Source: Lepidodermella squamata | Lineage: Eukaryota > Gastrotricha | Assembly (NCBI GenBank): GCA_047495785.1 | Contig: JBLDXI010000004.1 | Coordinates: 1,860,001 to 1,924,000, forward strand | DNA: 64,000 bases | Reading direction: 5' to 3' | Shown here: positions 30,506-42,443 of the stretch, in pieces | How the letters are laid out: the number at the start of each line of letters is the position of its first letter | Position numbering within the stretch: the first letter of the stretch is position 1 | The notes under the pieces: model-generated | Database searches by the model: none | Told to the model about the DNA's origin: nothing | Seen by the model: the letters and a program-made list of their open reading frames with translations, nothing else | Translations under genes and position numbers: made by a program

Positions 30506-32572
30506 ATGTCGAACATCACAATAGCGGCGGCGTCTCTGATGCCATTTACAAGCTCTTGGCTTCTTGCTGATCTGCCCGACCGCGGTTTCAATGGCTCGAG
30601 GCCGTATTTCATCGGCTGGCTGCACGACCTGAGCGCCCAATCAATCGAAGACCGACTGCCATACACGCTAACTATAGTGATTCTGGCGATTCTTAGTAGC
30701 CTAGCCAGTATTGCTAACATCGTAATCTACTACCGCCGCAATGTTAAACGAGACTTTTTGATACTGTCCTCTTTTGTGGTTGTTAGAAACGTCCTGTGGT
30801 GTGCCAACTGGTGCTACGTTGTGCTGGTGCCGCTGAGAACTGGCTTCTGGGAGGCAGGTCCAGCTGCGTGCTCCACAGCTTTCACGATAATGGCTGTCTT
30901 AGGCGGGTTCGGCTGTTTCGCAAACATGCTCATCAGCTACGAGAGACGGCTGTGCGTTTGCTCCGTGTCTCTTCACCGGCCAAGCTCAGTAAAAGTAAGT
31001 CAACGAATGAAAATCATCCTCTGTTATCGAGCGTTCAGCAGGACTATTTTGCATATTTGCATAATTTTTATCCCCAACACGTTAAGGATAGGCCGCTCTG
31101 CTATGCAGAACAACAATTATGACAAGTATGATTCCAGTGCATTTCCGCCAGTGACTTTGATTTGATTTGATTGGATTTATTGAGGAAATCACAGGTCTCT
31201 GTAAATCAATCATTTCAAGTCAAATCCCAAAAAGTCGATAGTAAATCAATCAAATCAAATCATCAAGCCCGTTTAAATCAAATCAAATCAAATCTTTCGC
31301 ATATGGAAACATGAGTATCATGGTAAATTTCTGGGGGTTCTTTCAAATTTCAAGCTTGGTTTTGGTTGAATGAGTATGAAAGGGGATGAATAGCTCCGGG
31401 CTTTAGAAAACAGCTGTTTTCAAGGCAAATGTAAGTTCTCATGTTTAGTAACAGGGGGAGATCCGAGAGTTCTGATTTGTATAAATTAGCAGTAAATCAA
31501 GTGGGCTGAATTTAAATCAAATCAAATCATCCTGAAACTTTCTAAATCAAATCATCAAAAAATGGCCTAAATCAAATCAAATCACAATCAAATCAAATCA
31601 AATCAAAGTCTCTGATTTCCGCATTTAAAGTTCATAAAGTAATGCAAAATTTTATAAAATTATTGAAATGGGTAAACGTTAACATTTCAATCGTATGCTA
31701 TTCTAGCTCATGTCCCTCTCAGCTGGTCTCTTGCTGATCTGCTGCGGAATTGCAGTGATTCTCAACTTCGCGCCATATCAATCGCAAGCCCTCGAACGGT
31801 TGGTCATCGACGGCATCAACAACAATACCGCTGTGCCGCTGTGTGGCTCCTTCAACAACAGGTTTATCGGTGATGCAGACACGGCAGTCCTCAATGTGGC
31901 GTACTTTTTCATCGCAGTGCAAACATCTTCCCTCGGATTGGCTTACAACTACTGGTCAGTCATTTCACTATCAAAGTTGACGGATTGTTTTTTTATTGGC
32001 CCGGCCCTTGAATTTGGATCGAATTTCGAAGAATTTATAAAGGATCAGCTATTTAACGTTTCCCGCGTACAGTTAAATCTTCCAGTAGCTACCCGCCTTC
32101 ACTCTCAGAACAATAATGCAGTAGAATTTAGTCTATGCGTGTTTTTAGGAAGATGTTTGCTCATATACGAGCTGTTCGTCTCGGATGGCAAGATAACCAA
32201 TCGAATACCTTAAAATCGAAAATCCAAGAGAACTGGCGGCAGCGTGAAGTTTTCATCGCCAAGCAGTCAATCGCTGCATTCGTGGTGTACAATGCGTTCC
32301 ATCTCCCGTTGGCTGTTCATTTCGCCCTTCAGATAGGCTACGTCGATCTCGGGCCGCGATTCGCCTCTGGCAACTTCATGAAGTTCGGCATCATGTGCGA
32401 GCTTTTCGAAATAGTCGTTTCGTCGGTTATCAAATCGCTGAAGCCTGGCTTCACGCGCAACCTGCCGTGGTCGCGCCGCAATAATAAAGTGAATGCTCTA
32501 GCCACGGTCCGTGTGCTCGTCGCAAATCGCCAGCCGCCACCCGTCAGCAACTGTGAAAAATTAAGATTTTGA
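30506..32572 (+). CDS. 7TM receptor D2 (386 aa)
   Basis: Exons are 30506-30994, 31707-31954 and 32149-32572 (489+248+424 nt). The N-terminus is MSNITIAAASLMPFTSSWLL with sequon N3-I-T, then the ectodomain core with NGS. TM2 reads DFLILSSFVVVRN, and TM3 ends in LISYERRLCV. Exon 2 starts LMSLSAGLLLICC and has NNNTAVPLCG in ECL2. Its donor is gtcagt, weaker than in paralogues. ICL3 begins WKMFAHIRAVRLGW, TM6 has AFHLP, and TM7 ends SLKPGF. Intron 1 (712 nt) is enlarged by the hAT-like element at 31149-31614. A frame continuing past NYW to 32213 is intron read-through. Confidence 0.87.
31149..31614. mobile_element. 466-bp hAT-like MITE in D2 intron 1
   Basis: The left end is cagtgactttgatttgattt and the right end, on the opposite strand, is cagagactttgatttgattt: inverted repeats of about 24 bp with one mismatch. 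An 8-bp direct repeat atttccgc flanks it (31141-31148 and 31615-31622). An 8-bp target duplication and ends starting CAG are hAT superfamily hallmarks. The interior is rich in aaatc/gattt iterations, with no transposase. The orthologous intron of C1 lacks it, so the insertion came after the C1/D2 split. The D' copy is 54860-55325. Confidence 0.8.
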
Positions 32573-33079
32573 ATGAAGGTGAAACGTGAACTTTAGCTGA
32601 CGAGGATACAAATAACAATAAAATAATAGAAATAGAAATATTTCCTTGGACAATTTGCCAGCGCTGGCGTTTATTTATTGAAGTTAACGCCATTGAACTT
32701 TATTGATGATTGATAATTAAGGAACACAGGAGAGTGTAAACCCAGCTGGATATATCGCGTGTCGCGTGCAAATTTGACATTTGAAAACTGATTGAGATAC
32801 GCATTTTTGTAATTCGAATCCCGTAAAATAAAATGCCTTGCCAGACATTTTAAACTGTACGCATCGACCTTGCACTTCGAAAAGTATTTCAGGAGCCACA
32901 GGCTGGAAAGAGGAAGAACATTGAAGACAAACCGTTAATCGAACCACCTGCGATTTCCTCGACCGCCCATCACGAATATTGATTTGACGCAGGCAAACTT
33001 CCGGCGGCTTGAAATCCTAAAATCTTTCACCGAAAGGTTAAGCGATTGCAGTTGTTAGAAAATTAATGTTATTGAGCCA
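32573..33079 (+). other. Intergenic between D2 and D3
   Basis: AATAAAAT-like signals near 32618 follow D2. No gene is seen. A gcgattgcag tract 22 bp before ATG 33080 could be a 5' UTR acceptor. Confidence 0.35.
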
Positions 33080-34333
33080 ATGCCGCACAATAATTCAACG
33101 TCGGCTATTGTGATGCCAGGTGGCGGCTGGGTAATGGCGTACATCGAAGATCGCGGCTTCGACAGCCCGAGGCCGTACTTCATCGGTTGGTTCCACGATT
33201 TGAGCACGAAATCAGTCGCAGATCGACTGGCATACACAGTGGCTATAGTAGCCATCTGCATCCTCGGAACCATCGCCAGCGTAGCCAACATCGTGGTTTA
33301 CTACCGCAGAAACGTCAAACGAAATTTCTTGGTCCTGAACGGGCTTCTCGTCGCAAGAAATGTCATCTGGGCTATCAATTGGTCATGCGCAATGCTTGCC
33401 ACCCTGCAGACTGGCTATTGGGACGTTGGACCGGCAGCGTGTGCCGTAGTTTGGTGGATCGCAACAGCTATCGGTCCATTCGGCTGTTTTCTCAATCTCA
33501 TCATTAGTTACGAACGAAGAATGTGCGTTAGCTCGAAGACTCTCTACCGATCGAGCAGCCGCAAGGTAATAGGCGACTCGATTCCGAGTCAGTAGTATTG
33601 CAGCTTTCTAGTGAAATTTCATTGGATTATTTTGAAATCAAGAAACTAAAGGTTTACTTAATTTTTCAGCTGATTTTGATGACTCTGGGCTGTTTCGTCT
33701 TCTGCGCGGTTTGCACGAGCACCTATGTGATTGCCCCTCTTAAAGCGTATGGCTATCAGCAACTCGTGATTGGAAACCAATCGACCCCAGCTGTTGGACT
33801 ATGCGGTTCATTCGACTACAAATTGGTGGGAGATGCTGATACACTGGTTATTGTCCTCATCTACCTTTTGTTCGCTGTTAATGTGTCATCGATCGGCCTA
33901 GCTTTCAACTACTGGTTAGATATTTGTAACCGTCACGTTTTCCGGTTTGTCATTCCTATTTTGTATATACAGGAAAATGTTTTCGCAAGTCAGGGCGATT
34001 CGGTTGGCTTGGAGATCGCAAGGAACCGGCGGAACGTCGCCTATGCGGAATGACTGGCGGAAGCGAGAGGTTTTCATCGCGAAACAGTCCATTGTCGGCG
34101 TTGTGCTGTACACTGCCTTTCATATGCCTCTCGCTATTAGTGTCATTCTGCAGCTTGGCTACACTAGTATTGGGCCGCAGTACGCCAGCGCGAATCTCAA
34201 CAAATATTCGAGCGTTTGTGCAGCGCTGGAAATGGTTGTCTCCTCGATCGTCAAGTCACTAAAGCCGGGATTCACAATAACGCAAGTGTTAGCACGGAGA
34301 AATACAACCAAAGTTGAAGCTAGTGGACTCTAG
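33080..34333 (+). CDS. 7TM receptor D3 (363 aa)
   Basis: Exons are 33080-33565, 33670-33914 and 33973-34333 (486+245+361 nt). It is the most divergent intact member. The ectodomain reads VMPGGGWVMAYIEDRGFDSP then RPYFIGW, so the NGS sequon is missing. ICL1 is YYRRNVKRNF. TM3 ends in IISYERRMCV. Exon 2 is one codon shorter than in all others, and ECL2 has GNQSTPAVGLCG with sequon N-Q-S in place of NNNT. ICL3 begins WKMFSQVRAIRLAW. TM6 has AFHMP and TM7 ends SLKPGF. Introns are 104 and 58 nt, both with good sites (tttttcag, tatacag). The short C-tail accounts for its small size. Confidence 0.87.
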
Positions 34334-34635
34334 AAAATAGAAGAAACGTGATTGAAAATGATTTCGTAAAACTATCAGCCTGCCTGAAATGCAACGGGAC
34401 AATATTCTTCCCGAACTCACAGACATTTTCCGACCAGGGTCCTGGGATGTTTACGAAGCGATATTTCACCAGAATTAGCTATAAGAATCGATTATGCCCT
34501 AGAATAGATCAAATATAGTCGAGGCGGAAGGAGATGTTTACGGTGAGAACATTAAAAGCTTCCTGTCCGTTTCATCATGCATCTAAAGCTGACCTGATCT
34601 TGCGCCGCAGTTTCAAGATCCTATCAAAGATATAC
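34334..34635 (+). other. 5' flank of D4
   Basis: Contains the shared motif ggtgagaacattaaaagctt at about 34542-34561. A frame open from ATG 34534 runs into D4 but is not conserved in paralogues; I treat it as 5' UTR. Confidence 0.35.
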
Positions 34636-35930
34636 ATGAACGATACGCTCGAGGTTCGAGCATCGGCTCAGTCGAAGCCAGCAGCAATATTGCTGCCAGG
34701 CGGAGCTTGGATCTCGGCCGATATCGAAGACCGTGGCTTCAATGGCTCGCGACCGTACTTCATCGGTTGGTTCCACGACCTGAGCAGGCCCTCAATCGAA
34801 GATCGACTGCCGTATACGTTGTCTATTGTCATACTAGCCGTTATCGGGATCGCAGCCAGCATTGCTAACATAGTGGTCTACCACAGGCGCAGAGTTGGTA
34901 GCAGTTTTATCATCTTATGCTGCATGGTCACTGTTCGCAACATCATCTGCGCCGTGAATTGCTGCGTCAGTATGCTAGTCACTTTACCAACTGGTTACTG
35001 GGAAGCCGGCCCAACTGCTTGTTCGATCGTGTTCTGGATATCAGGCGCAGTCGGAGCTTTCGGCTGTTTCGTCAACTTTCTCATCAGCTGTGAACGGCGC
35101 CTTTGCGTTACTTCGACTATCGTGTATCAAACCAGCTCCACCAAAGTAAGTTCAAGCCATAAATCATACATGTTCGCAATGATGAAAATATGTCTCAAGA
35201 TATTGCTTCTAGCTTCGGGTTCGTTTGTCTTTTGCGCCGTTTCAACTATCATATTTTCCTTCACCCCCTTGCCGCTCATGGTGCACCAGCGGCTGGTCGT
35301 CGAAGGTATCAACAACAACACAGCCATCGATCTGTGCGGGTGGTTCCCGTACCGCTTTGTCGGTTCTTCCGATTCAATCGTCCTAGTTCTAATTTTCTAC
35401 CTGGTAATTGTCCAAACCACAACGTTTGGCTTGGCTCTGAATTATTGGTGAGCTTGTCGTAGAAAACTTAACCATTCCAAGTAAAATTCTGATTACTATA
35501 AAGGAAAATATTCTCAGAGATTCGCTTGGTCCGGCTTCGTTGGCGCTCGCAACAAATCGGGGCTCCAACAACGGATCGGGAAGCGCAGTGGTACCAGCGC
35601 GAGTTGTTCATCGCCAAACAGTCAATTGCTGCTGTTCTCGTGTACAACGTGTTCCAAATGCCGCTTGCTGTTCACATTGCCATGCAGATGGGCTACGCTG
35701 AGATCGGGCCTCGATTTGCGACCGGCGACTTCAACAAGTACAGCCACGCGGTTATCATGTTCGAGATCGCAGCTTCAGCTATAGTTCGCATGCTAAAACC
35801 GTCGAACCGCGTGGCCATTGCAACGCCATTAAGTGCGACTAAAACAATGAAAACAACGGGTGGCGCAAAGGATCGGCACAACACGAAGACTGTGACTTCG
35901 GTCAAAGTCACTCGGATTAGACCAAAGTAA
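34636..35930 (+). CDS. Chimeric 7TM receptor D4 (394 aa)
   Basis: Exons are 34636-35145, 35200-35447 and 35504-35930 (510+248+427 nt). The ATG at 34636 (MNDTLEVRAS) matches E1. The N-terminus has LLPGGAWISADIEDRGFNGS. TM3 ends in LISCERRLCV, with Cys for the usual Tyr. ECL2 has NNNTAIDLCGWFPYRF. Intron 1 is only 54 nt, a multiple of three and open, so retention would add 18 residues to ICL2. Up to 35746 it matches gene D4' (58347-59662). After the 12-bp tract caagtacagcca (35735-35746) it matches A2 (3801 on), so TM7 and the C-tail ending IRPK come from A2. The result is an open, full-length hybrid produced at the duplication junction. Confidence 0.88.
35735..35746 (+). other. Crossover tract of the B-C-D duplication
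   Basis: The 12 bp caagtacagcca is identical in A2 (3789-3800), D4 (here) and D4' (59446-59457). On its left the sequence has gacttcaa as in D4' (A2 has gacttgac); on its right it has cgcggttatc as in A2 (D4' has agtgtgtgtc). The strand exchange therefore resolved inside or at the edge of this tract. Confidence 0.9.
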
Positions 35931-36474
35931 CAACAGCTTGCCCAATGTTTTCGCTATTATTTTTGATGACTTGTAGAGACTTGTAGACTTGTATGCCTTG
36001 AAAAGTGATTTTCTGATTAAAACGAATAAGAAAATGGAAAATCCGCGCATACGCGTCATGTTCGTGTCGAAATTATAGCGGAGCGTAAAAGAATGCTTGT
36101 AAATTTATATTGGAAAATATTTTCAGTTCCAACATCAACAGCAACAGCGACATGATTAAATTATTTAATCTCGAATATCAAAGTAATTCAGCCCGGATGC
36201 AAATCAAAACTGTCATTTCTATCATTTTATCCTCAAGTTTGCCGGATATGACTAGCGCCCATATGTTGTACGTGCCCCTTGCTGTTTGATACAGTGTCAA
36301 AAAGACTTGTTAGTGTGAAATTCTTGGTTAGCAGGATACTTGAGTAGACAGGTGTCTAATTTGTATAGAATCATTTCCGAACGGAATCGACATGCTGAGA
36401 GCTTTCCGAACAGCCGATCCTCATTCACAGGTTCAATAATGATTTTTTCATTTCAGTGTGAAACAAACTGAAAA

Positions 36475-37971
36475 ATGACAAAAAATGTGTCTATCTTCAC
36501 TGCGACGGCCTCTCTGATGCCATTCACGAGCTCGTGGATTCTGGCTGATTTGCCGGACCGCGGTTTCAATGGATCGAGGCCGTACTTTATCGGGTGGATG
36601 CACGACCTGAGCGCCACATCGATTGAGCAACGACTGCCCTACTCCCTGTCCGTTGTGATAATCGCAGTTCTCGGAAGTCTAGCCAGCATAGCAAATGTCG
36701 CAATCTACTACCGCCGCAATGTCAAACGCGATTTCCTCATGCTATGTTCAATTGTGGCAGTTAGAAACGTCGTGTGGTCTATCACGTGGTCCTTTGCAGT
36801 TCTAGTGCCATTGAAGACCGGCTTCTGGGAGGCAGAGCCCGCGGCTTGTGATGTTGTTTTCTGGATCATTGCAGGGCTGGGCGCTTTCGGTTGTTACGCG
36901 AACATGCTCATCAGCTACGAGAGACGGCAGTGTGTTTGCTCGATGGCCCTGTACCGACCGAGCTCATTGAAAGTAAGTAAACTATTATTTAGGTGTGGTT
37001 TTTATAATATTCGAAGAAATGAGATATCATCAAGGCGGGAAGTATAGGAAATTGGAAAGCTTCTGAGGAATTCCACAACCGGCTACAAATTCTTTTTTTT
37101 CAGCTCATGCTCCTCGCGGCTGGGTTCTTGCTATTCTGTTGCGGATGGGCGGCAGTTTACACCTTTGCGCCGTACCAGTCGCTCACTGTCCAGCGATTAG
37201 TTATCAACGGCATCAACAACAACACGGCTGTCTCGCTATGTGGCTCGTTCGGTTATAGGTTCATCGGTGAATCGGACACTGTTGTGCTGATCATGGCGTA
37301 CTATCTCTTTGCAGTGCAAGCATCTTCTCTCGGATTGGCTTACAACTATTGGTGAGTTAACGCGTGAAGACCTTGGTAAAGACGTGTTACTTTTAATTGC
37401 AAACAAACGCGTTCACTCGAACTATTCTGAAAGCAAAATTTTGAAAAAAAGATCAAAAATTTGCGTTCACACCTTCAAGGTTCAAGGAATATTTCGCATG
37501 GTGAATGTATCACACGACCTAGTTTCAATGTTAACATATTTTCGCTTCAGGAGAATGTTCGCTCACATTAGAGCGGTTCGCCTCAGATGGCGCGATCAGG
37601 TGTCGAATACTCTTCAATCGAAAATCAGAGACAAGTGGCGACAGCGTGAAGTTTTCATCGCAAAACAGTCGATCGCTGCTTTCTTGGTGTACAGCGCATT
37701 CCATCTGCCGTTGGCTGTTCACTTCGCCCTTCAGCTAGGCTACGTTGAAATCGGGCCGCGATTTGCCTCTGGAATCCTCAACGAATGCGGCGCCATTTGC
37801 CTGCTTATCGAAATGGTTGTGTCTTCGGTGATCAAATCGGTGAAGCCAGGCTTCTCGCGCAACTTGCCGTGGTCACGTCGCAACAACCAGGTGACTGCCT
37901 CCGTCAAGACGCCATGTAGTAGTCCGTGTACCAATCGGAAATCACCGGCGACTATAAGAAAACTAATTTGA
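36475..37971 (+). CDS. 7TM receptor B1' (388 aa)
   Basis: Exons are 36475-36972, 37104-37351 and 37551-37971. The predicted protein is identical to B1 in every region. It now follows the chimeric D4 instead of A2, so its upstream neighbour and perhaps its distal regulation differ from B1, while about 700 bp of immediate 5' flank is shared. Confidence 0.86.
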
Positions 37972-38879
37972 ATATTGGCGAAACAAAAGAGAACGCACGG
38001 AACAGATCGGCCTCTATCTTATTTTGGTTGGTGGTGGGTTTTTACTGGAAAGAAAACGGTAGATTTGGTGTCTTCCCTTCTAATAAGCCTCTATACTTGA
38101 CAAGGTTTCATGATTGTCCCAGGCTGATCGTTGACCCCATTGTCTTTGTTTGCAATGAGCTCCCTAGACTGAAAAAACTAAAAATTCAATGTAAAAGCTC
38201 AATGTAGCGAGTCTTTAATAGATCATAAGTGAATTCATAATAATAAATTATCTCCTTTCAATCAATCTGCATTATTGCAGAGGAAAGCATTTCTTTTAGC
38301 TCATTCACTTGTCACTAGCGTTTCTGAATTGATGTCTCGGCTCCATCAGTGGACTCGGATAGGTTTGCGTAACATATTTGACTGAGATCGACCACATGTA
38401 TCAGCCTACGAAATCGAGGTTTTTGCTGAATCTAAATAGCTAAATAGCTAAGTGTTATCCTAGTTTCTGATGGCACTTACGGCGGCACTTATCGTGATTC
38501 GTGATCCCATACAAGGGGGACTCTGGAATCGTTTCAATGACACCTCACCACCGACATCCGTTCATTATTAGGAAGCGAAGCTCTAGCCGGAAAACACAAC
38601 TCATCCTAAGCCTGCACAGTTCAATCTCACCGCCGCATATTTCCTACCATAGCTGAGGTGGGAAAGTGGCGCGCGTTCTCACCCTTCGTTCTCTATCTGC
38701 TGCCGAAATTGAGCACCCTTGCTTGCGGCGTATTCTTGTCCCGCTAATCATAGTACACAGGCGGGGAATTTGTGGGGTAGAAAAAAGCTGACGAAAGCTT
38801 GAAAGCATCCGTCCGGTAGGGATAAGCAGATGAAACTGCTCGCGCTAGCCGCATTACCCAGAGACCAGAGACGCGGCAT

Positions 38880-39073
38880 CATGAACAACAGCACGGTAGC
38901 GAGCGAAGCCACCAGCAGCAGCAGTCCTGCTGCTGGGCGGGGTCTGGATCGGGGCTGATATCGAAGACCGCGGCTTCAATGGCTCACCGCCGTACTTCAT
39001 CGGCTACTTCCACGACCTGAGCAGACCCTCAATCGAAGGTCGACTGCCCTACACGCTGACCGCACAGCTGTAG
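38880..39073 (+). pseudogene. Decayed receptor exon 1, B' copy
   Basis: Same frameshift and early stop as 6934-7127, so the relic predates the duplication. Confidence 0.8.
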
Positions 39074-39646
39074 CTGCTTGACGAGCAAAAATAACCTGAT
39101 AACGCTTAAGATGTCTTCGCGCTAAAAATCAGCCATCTTTAAACAAGGACAGCTGATTGTTCATTTCTACTATTTAACCCAAGTTTTTGATAGCATTCTC
39201 AGTCCTTCTCATTTCCAAGGTCAACTTCACTTGAATTAAACTGACAAATGCGGTACATTTTGAACAAATGAACAAATGAAATTGAAGGGACTATAAAAAA
39301 TAAATACTAGAAATCGAAATGCTAAAAATCAAAATTAAACGAAAATTAAGAATAATAAAAAACATGAATAATTTCCAGTTTTCCCACAAAGATCTATTTC
39401 TTGAAAACAGCCATTTGAAGCCCGGGATCATTGAAATAGCTGCTCAAATGAGTTAATTTTTGATTATTATTTTGACTAATTATTTTGATTATTTTGAAGT
39501 ATTTTCATAATTTTCATAATTGATATATCAGCTTAGCGGCATCTTTGATCACTTGCCGAGCGGGGTTTTAACTCTATAACTGCCAAATATAGACTGCGAG
39601 ATCCGATATTTGGATCCAAATCCCAAATCCTGGCTCTGTGAAAATT

Positions 39647-39980
39647 TCTTTTATTTCAGATCAGCGATGCTTCGTAGAGCAAATCGCCTGCCGGTAAAAC
39701 AAAATAAAGGCCATTGCCCGGCGGTTTTGTTGACACCAATTTCGGGGCCAAAGCAGACATCAAGGAATGTACAGAAATCAACTTGAAAAACCAGTGATAT
39801 TTCGATTGCTGCGCAATAATATGTGGGTCTAATTGCCATTCTTTGGTCTGATTTTTGGCTCTAGTCCAAAATTTTGACGTTATTTCACAGTCATTATCGA
39901 AGATTTGTTCAGACCGAATTTCGAATTTAGCAATGGCCCACACTAATGCCCTACGAAGCATCGTTGATCCGAAATAAAAG
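39647..39980. mobile_element. 334-bp inverted-repeat element, B' copy
   Basis: Copy of 7701-8034, with one difference noticed (T at 39908 for C at 7962). It was carried by the segmental duplication. Confidence 0.55.
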
Positions 39981-41129
39981 ACATCGTCATGGACGCCTAA
40001 GGGGAGCATGTTACTATACGCGATAAGCTAGATCTCGTGGCGAAATCCGTTTTTCGAAATTCGATCTACAACATGTTGTATAAAGTTCCATCACAGGAGA
40101 GGAATTGTAGCGCACGCGAATGTTGAATTAAGTCCACAATAAAATGGACTTCAGACATCATGCGTTTGATCTGTTTTTGTTTTATCATTGCGAGTTTTCG
40201 GCATTTTACGCTTATACAGACTAAGATGAACAGCATTTACAGTGCAAAATTGGTGATATGATCCAACTTAAATGTACTAATCCACCTAAACCACCTAATC
40301 CACCTAATCCGCTGAATCTGCCGAATAGCATAGCTTTGAAGAGCTAGTTTTTTCGCTGGGTCGCGACAAATTGAACCCTTAAGACACAATGAGAACAGCC
40401 CTTTAGCCACACAGAGACCTTTCTGTGAGAGGTTAGACGGGATTGCTTCGAATCGATTCATTGGGTTCGTAATAGGGTATATCGACCTATATAACACAGC
40501 TTCTAACGGTTTTGAAGTAAAAATCATTTCCATTTATTTTCATTTTTGATGCCAATCTTCCCTGGCAACTGCCGAAATTCATATCACAAAACTTGAGATT
40601 ATGATGTAAAACAATGTATGGGTATGTATTCAGAATTAGCTGATCGTCCTATGAGTCACCGCCAACCGCCACTAAATCTGGCAGATGAGTCATAAAAATG
40701 TTTGTGAAATTTGTACTTTTTACTTCCAAAAGTCATCCAAAATCGTTAAAATGTTCTTGAAAGCGCTGGCTAACTTTGAAAATTTGAAAAATTACTTATT
40801 TTTCACGCTATTTAAAGTCCACGAAATTGCGACCCCCAGCCTAATAGACGAGTTATTTGTAAATTCTGGGTATGCCATCATGATCTCCATGAAAAGTTGG
40901 GCTAGAGGTTATTTGTTATTTGGACGGTCATGGAACTGGCTGCCTTGTGTACCTGCGTAAGCCCGAATAACGCCAACCTTACCGCTTTATTCAAATCAAT
41001 TCTGAAATGGAGAATGCACATAAAAATCGGGGCTATTCCGAAAAATTGAATAATTTGCCTAATAAAGTTAATTTATGATGAATGATTGAAAAAATAAATG
41101 CATTATTGAATAGGATGTGTTGATCAATT

Positions 41130-42443
41130 TTATTCAAGGACTGTTGAGACGATTGTAGCCGTTCTAGCTGTTGCTTTGATGCTCGCCAAGTTAATCCGAA
41201 TAGGCCGCAATGTACGACCGCGCTGTGGAAAAAGCTTCCTTCCTACGAAAGGCAGTCGCTGCGAAAATCCGGGTTTCGCCATTTTCACAAAGCACGAAAA
41301 GACCATTTCAGCAACTACGCAGATGTTGCCGTACTTGAACAAGTCGCCGCTGGCGTAGTTCGGTCCCCAGTTCCAGTAGTCGAGCTGTAGCACAAAATGC
41401 ACAGCCGTAGGCAGGTGGAACGCATTGAACACGAGCACAGCGGCTATAGATTGCTTTGCGAAAAACACCTGCCGCTGCCGCCACCGGGTCTCCATAGACA
41501 CTGTACGCTGCGTTGAACGCCATCTGATGCGAGCGGCCCGAATTTGAGCGAACATTTTCCTGTATATTGACCGAAACATAGGAAAAACTTAGAGAAAACA
41601 CAAGTACGAAATTAGCGGCAAACCAATAGTTGTAGCTGAGGCCGAAAGAAGATAGTTGAACCACCACTAGGTAGTAAAGCAGAACAGCCACAGCAGTGTC
41701 CGAAGAACGGATGAATTTGTAGTTGAACGCCCCACACAGCGGAATGGCTGAGTTGTTGTTCACTCCGGCAATTATGATTTCTTGATAGCCGAGCGTTTGA
41801 TACGGCTCGATGATGAACGCGATCGGGTAACAGCCACCCAACGCGAACAGCACTACAGCCATTATCATCAGCTGATAATAAGGGATTTGTTTTCTAGAAT
41901 TTGCAAAATCAATTCCAGCAAATGACCTGTTACCTTTGCCCTGTTCGAGCGGTATAACGATGTCGAGGTGATGCACATGCGGCGTTCGTAGCTGATGAGC
42001 CAGTTGAGAACACAGCCGAACGTGCCAACTGTGCACGTGATCCAGAACACGCCTGAGCAGGCAGCGCGACCAGCCTCCCAAAACCCGGTCGGCAGGGTGA
42101 CTAGGAAACAGAATGACAAATTGATGGCCCAGACAATGTTGCGAACAGCCGTCATTACGCTGAGCATTAGGAAATCGCCATTGACGTTGCTCTGGTAGTA
42201 CGAAACAACGTTTGTAATGCTGGCGATGATGCCAAGGAGAGATAAAATAACCGCAGTTATGCTGTAGTGCAGTCGATCGTGAACGCTCTCAGCTGCCAAA
42301 TCGTGGAACCAGCCGATGAAATACGGCCTCGAGCCGTTGAAACCGCGATCCGGGATGTTGGCCATAATCCAAGCCCCGCCGGGCATCACAACAGCCATAT
42401 TATTGCTACTTGAATGCGTCAAATTTGACATGTTACGCGACAT
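41130..42443 (-). CDS. 7TM receptor B2' (395 aa)
   Basis: Exons in transcript order are 42443-41934, 41871-41624 and 41559-41130. The predicted protein is identical to B2, including YWNWGP in ECL3 and AATAAA overlapping the stop. It is again the only minus-strand receptor in its block. Confidence 0.86.

Larger units (their letters stand above)
27829..35746. repeat. Segment D, first copy (7,918 bp)
   Basis: This segment recurs at 51538-59457 (offset 23,709, becoming 23,711 after a 2-bp indel near 30318). It carries receptors D1 to D4, all on the + strand. It ends inside exon 3 of D4, where the sequence switches to segment B'. Confidence 0.9.

Noticed and set aside
31149-31614. aaatc iterations as a telomere-like or plain microsatellite expansion
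   Set aside because: Inverted ends and an 8-bp flanking duplication show a bounded transposon whose interior is repetitive.
34534-35451. Single 305-codon open frame covering D4 exon 1, intron 1 and exon 2
   Set aside because: It reads through a 54-nt in-frame intron and starts 34 codons too early; the three-exon model agrees with all paralogues. Intron retention is kept as a finding.
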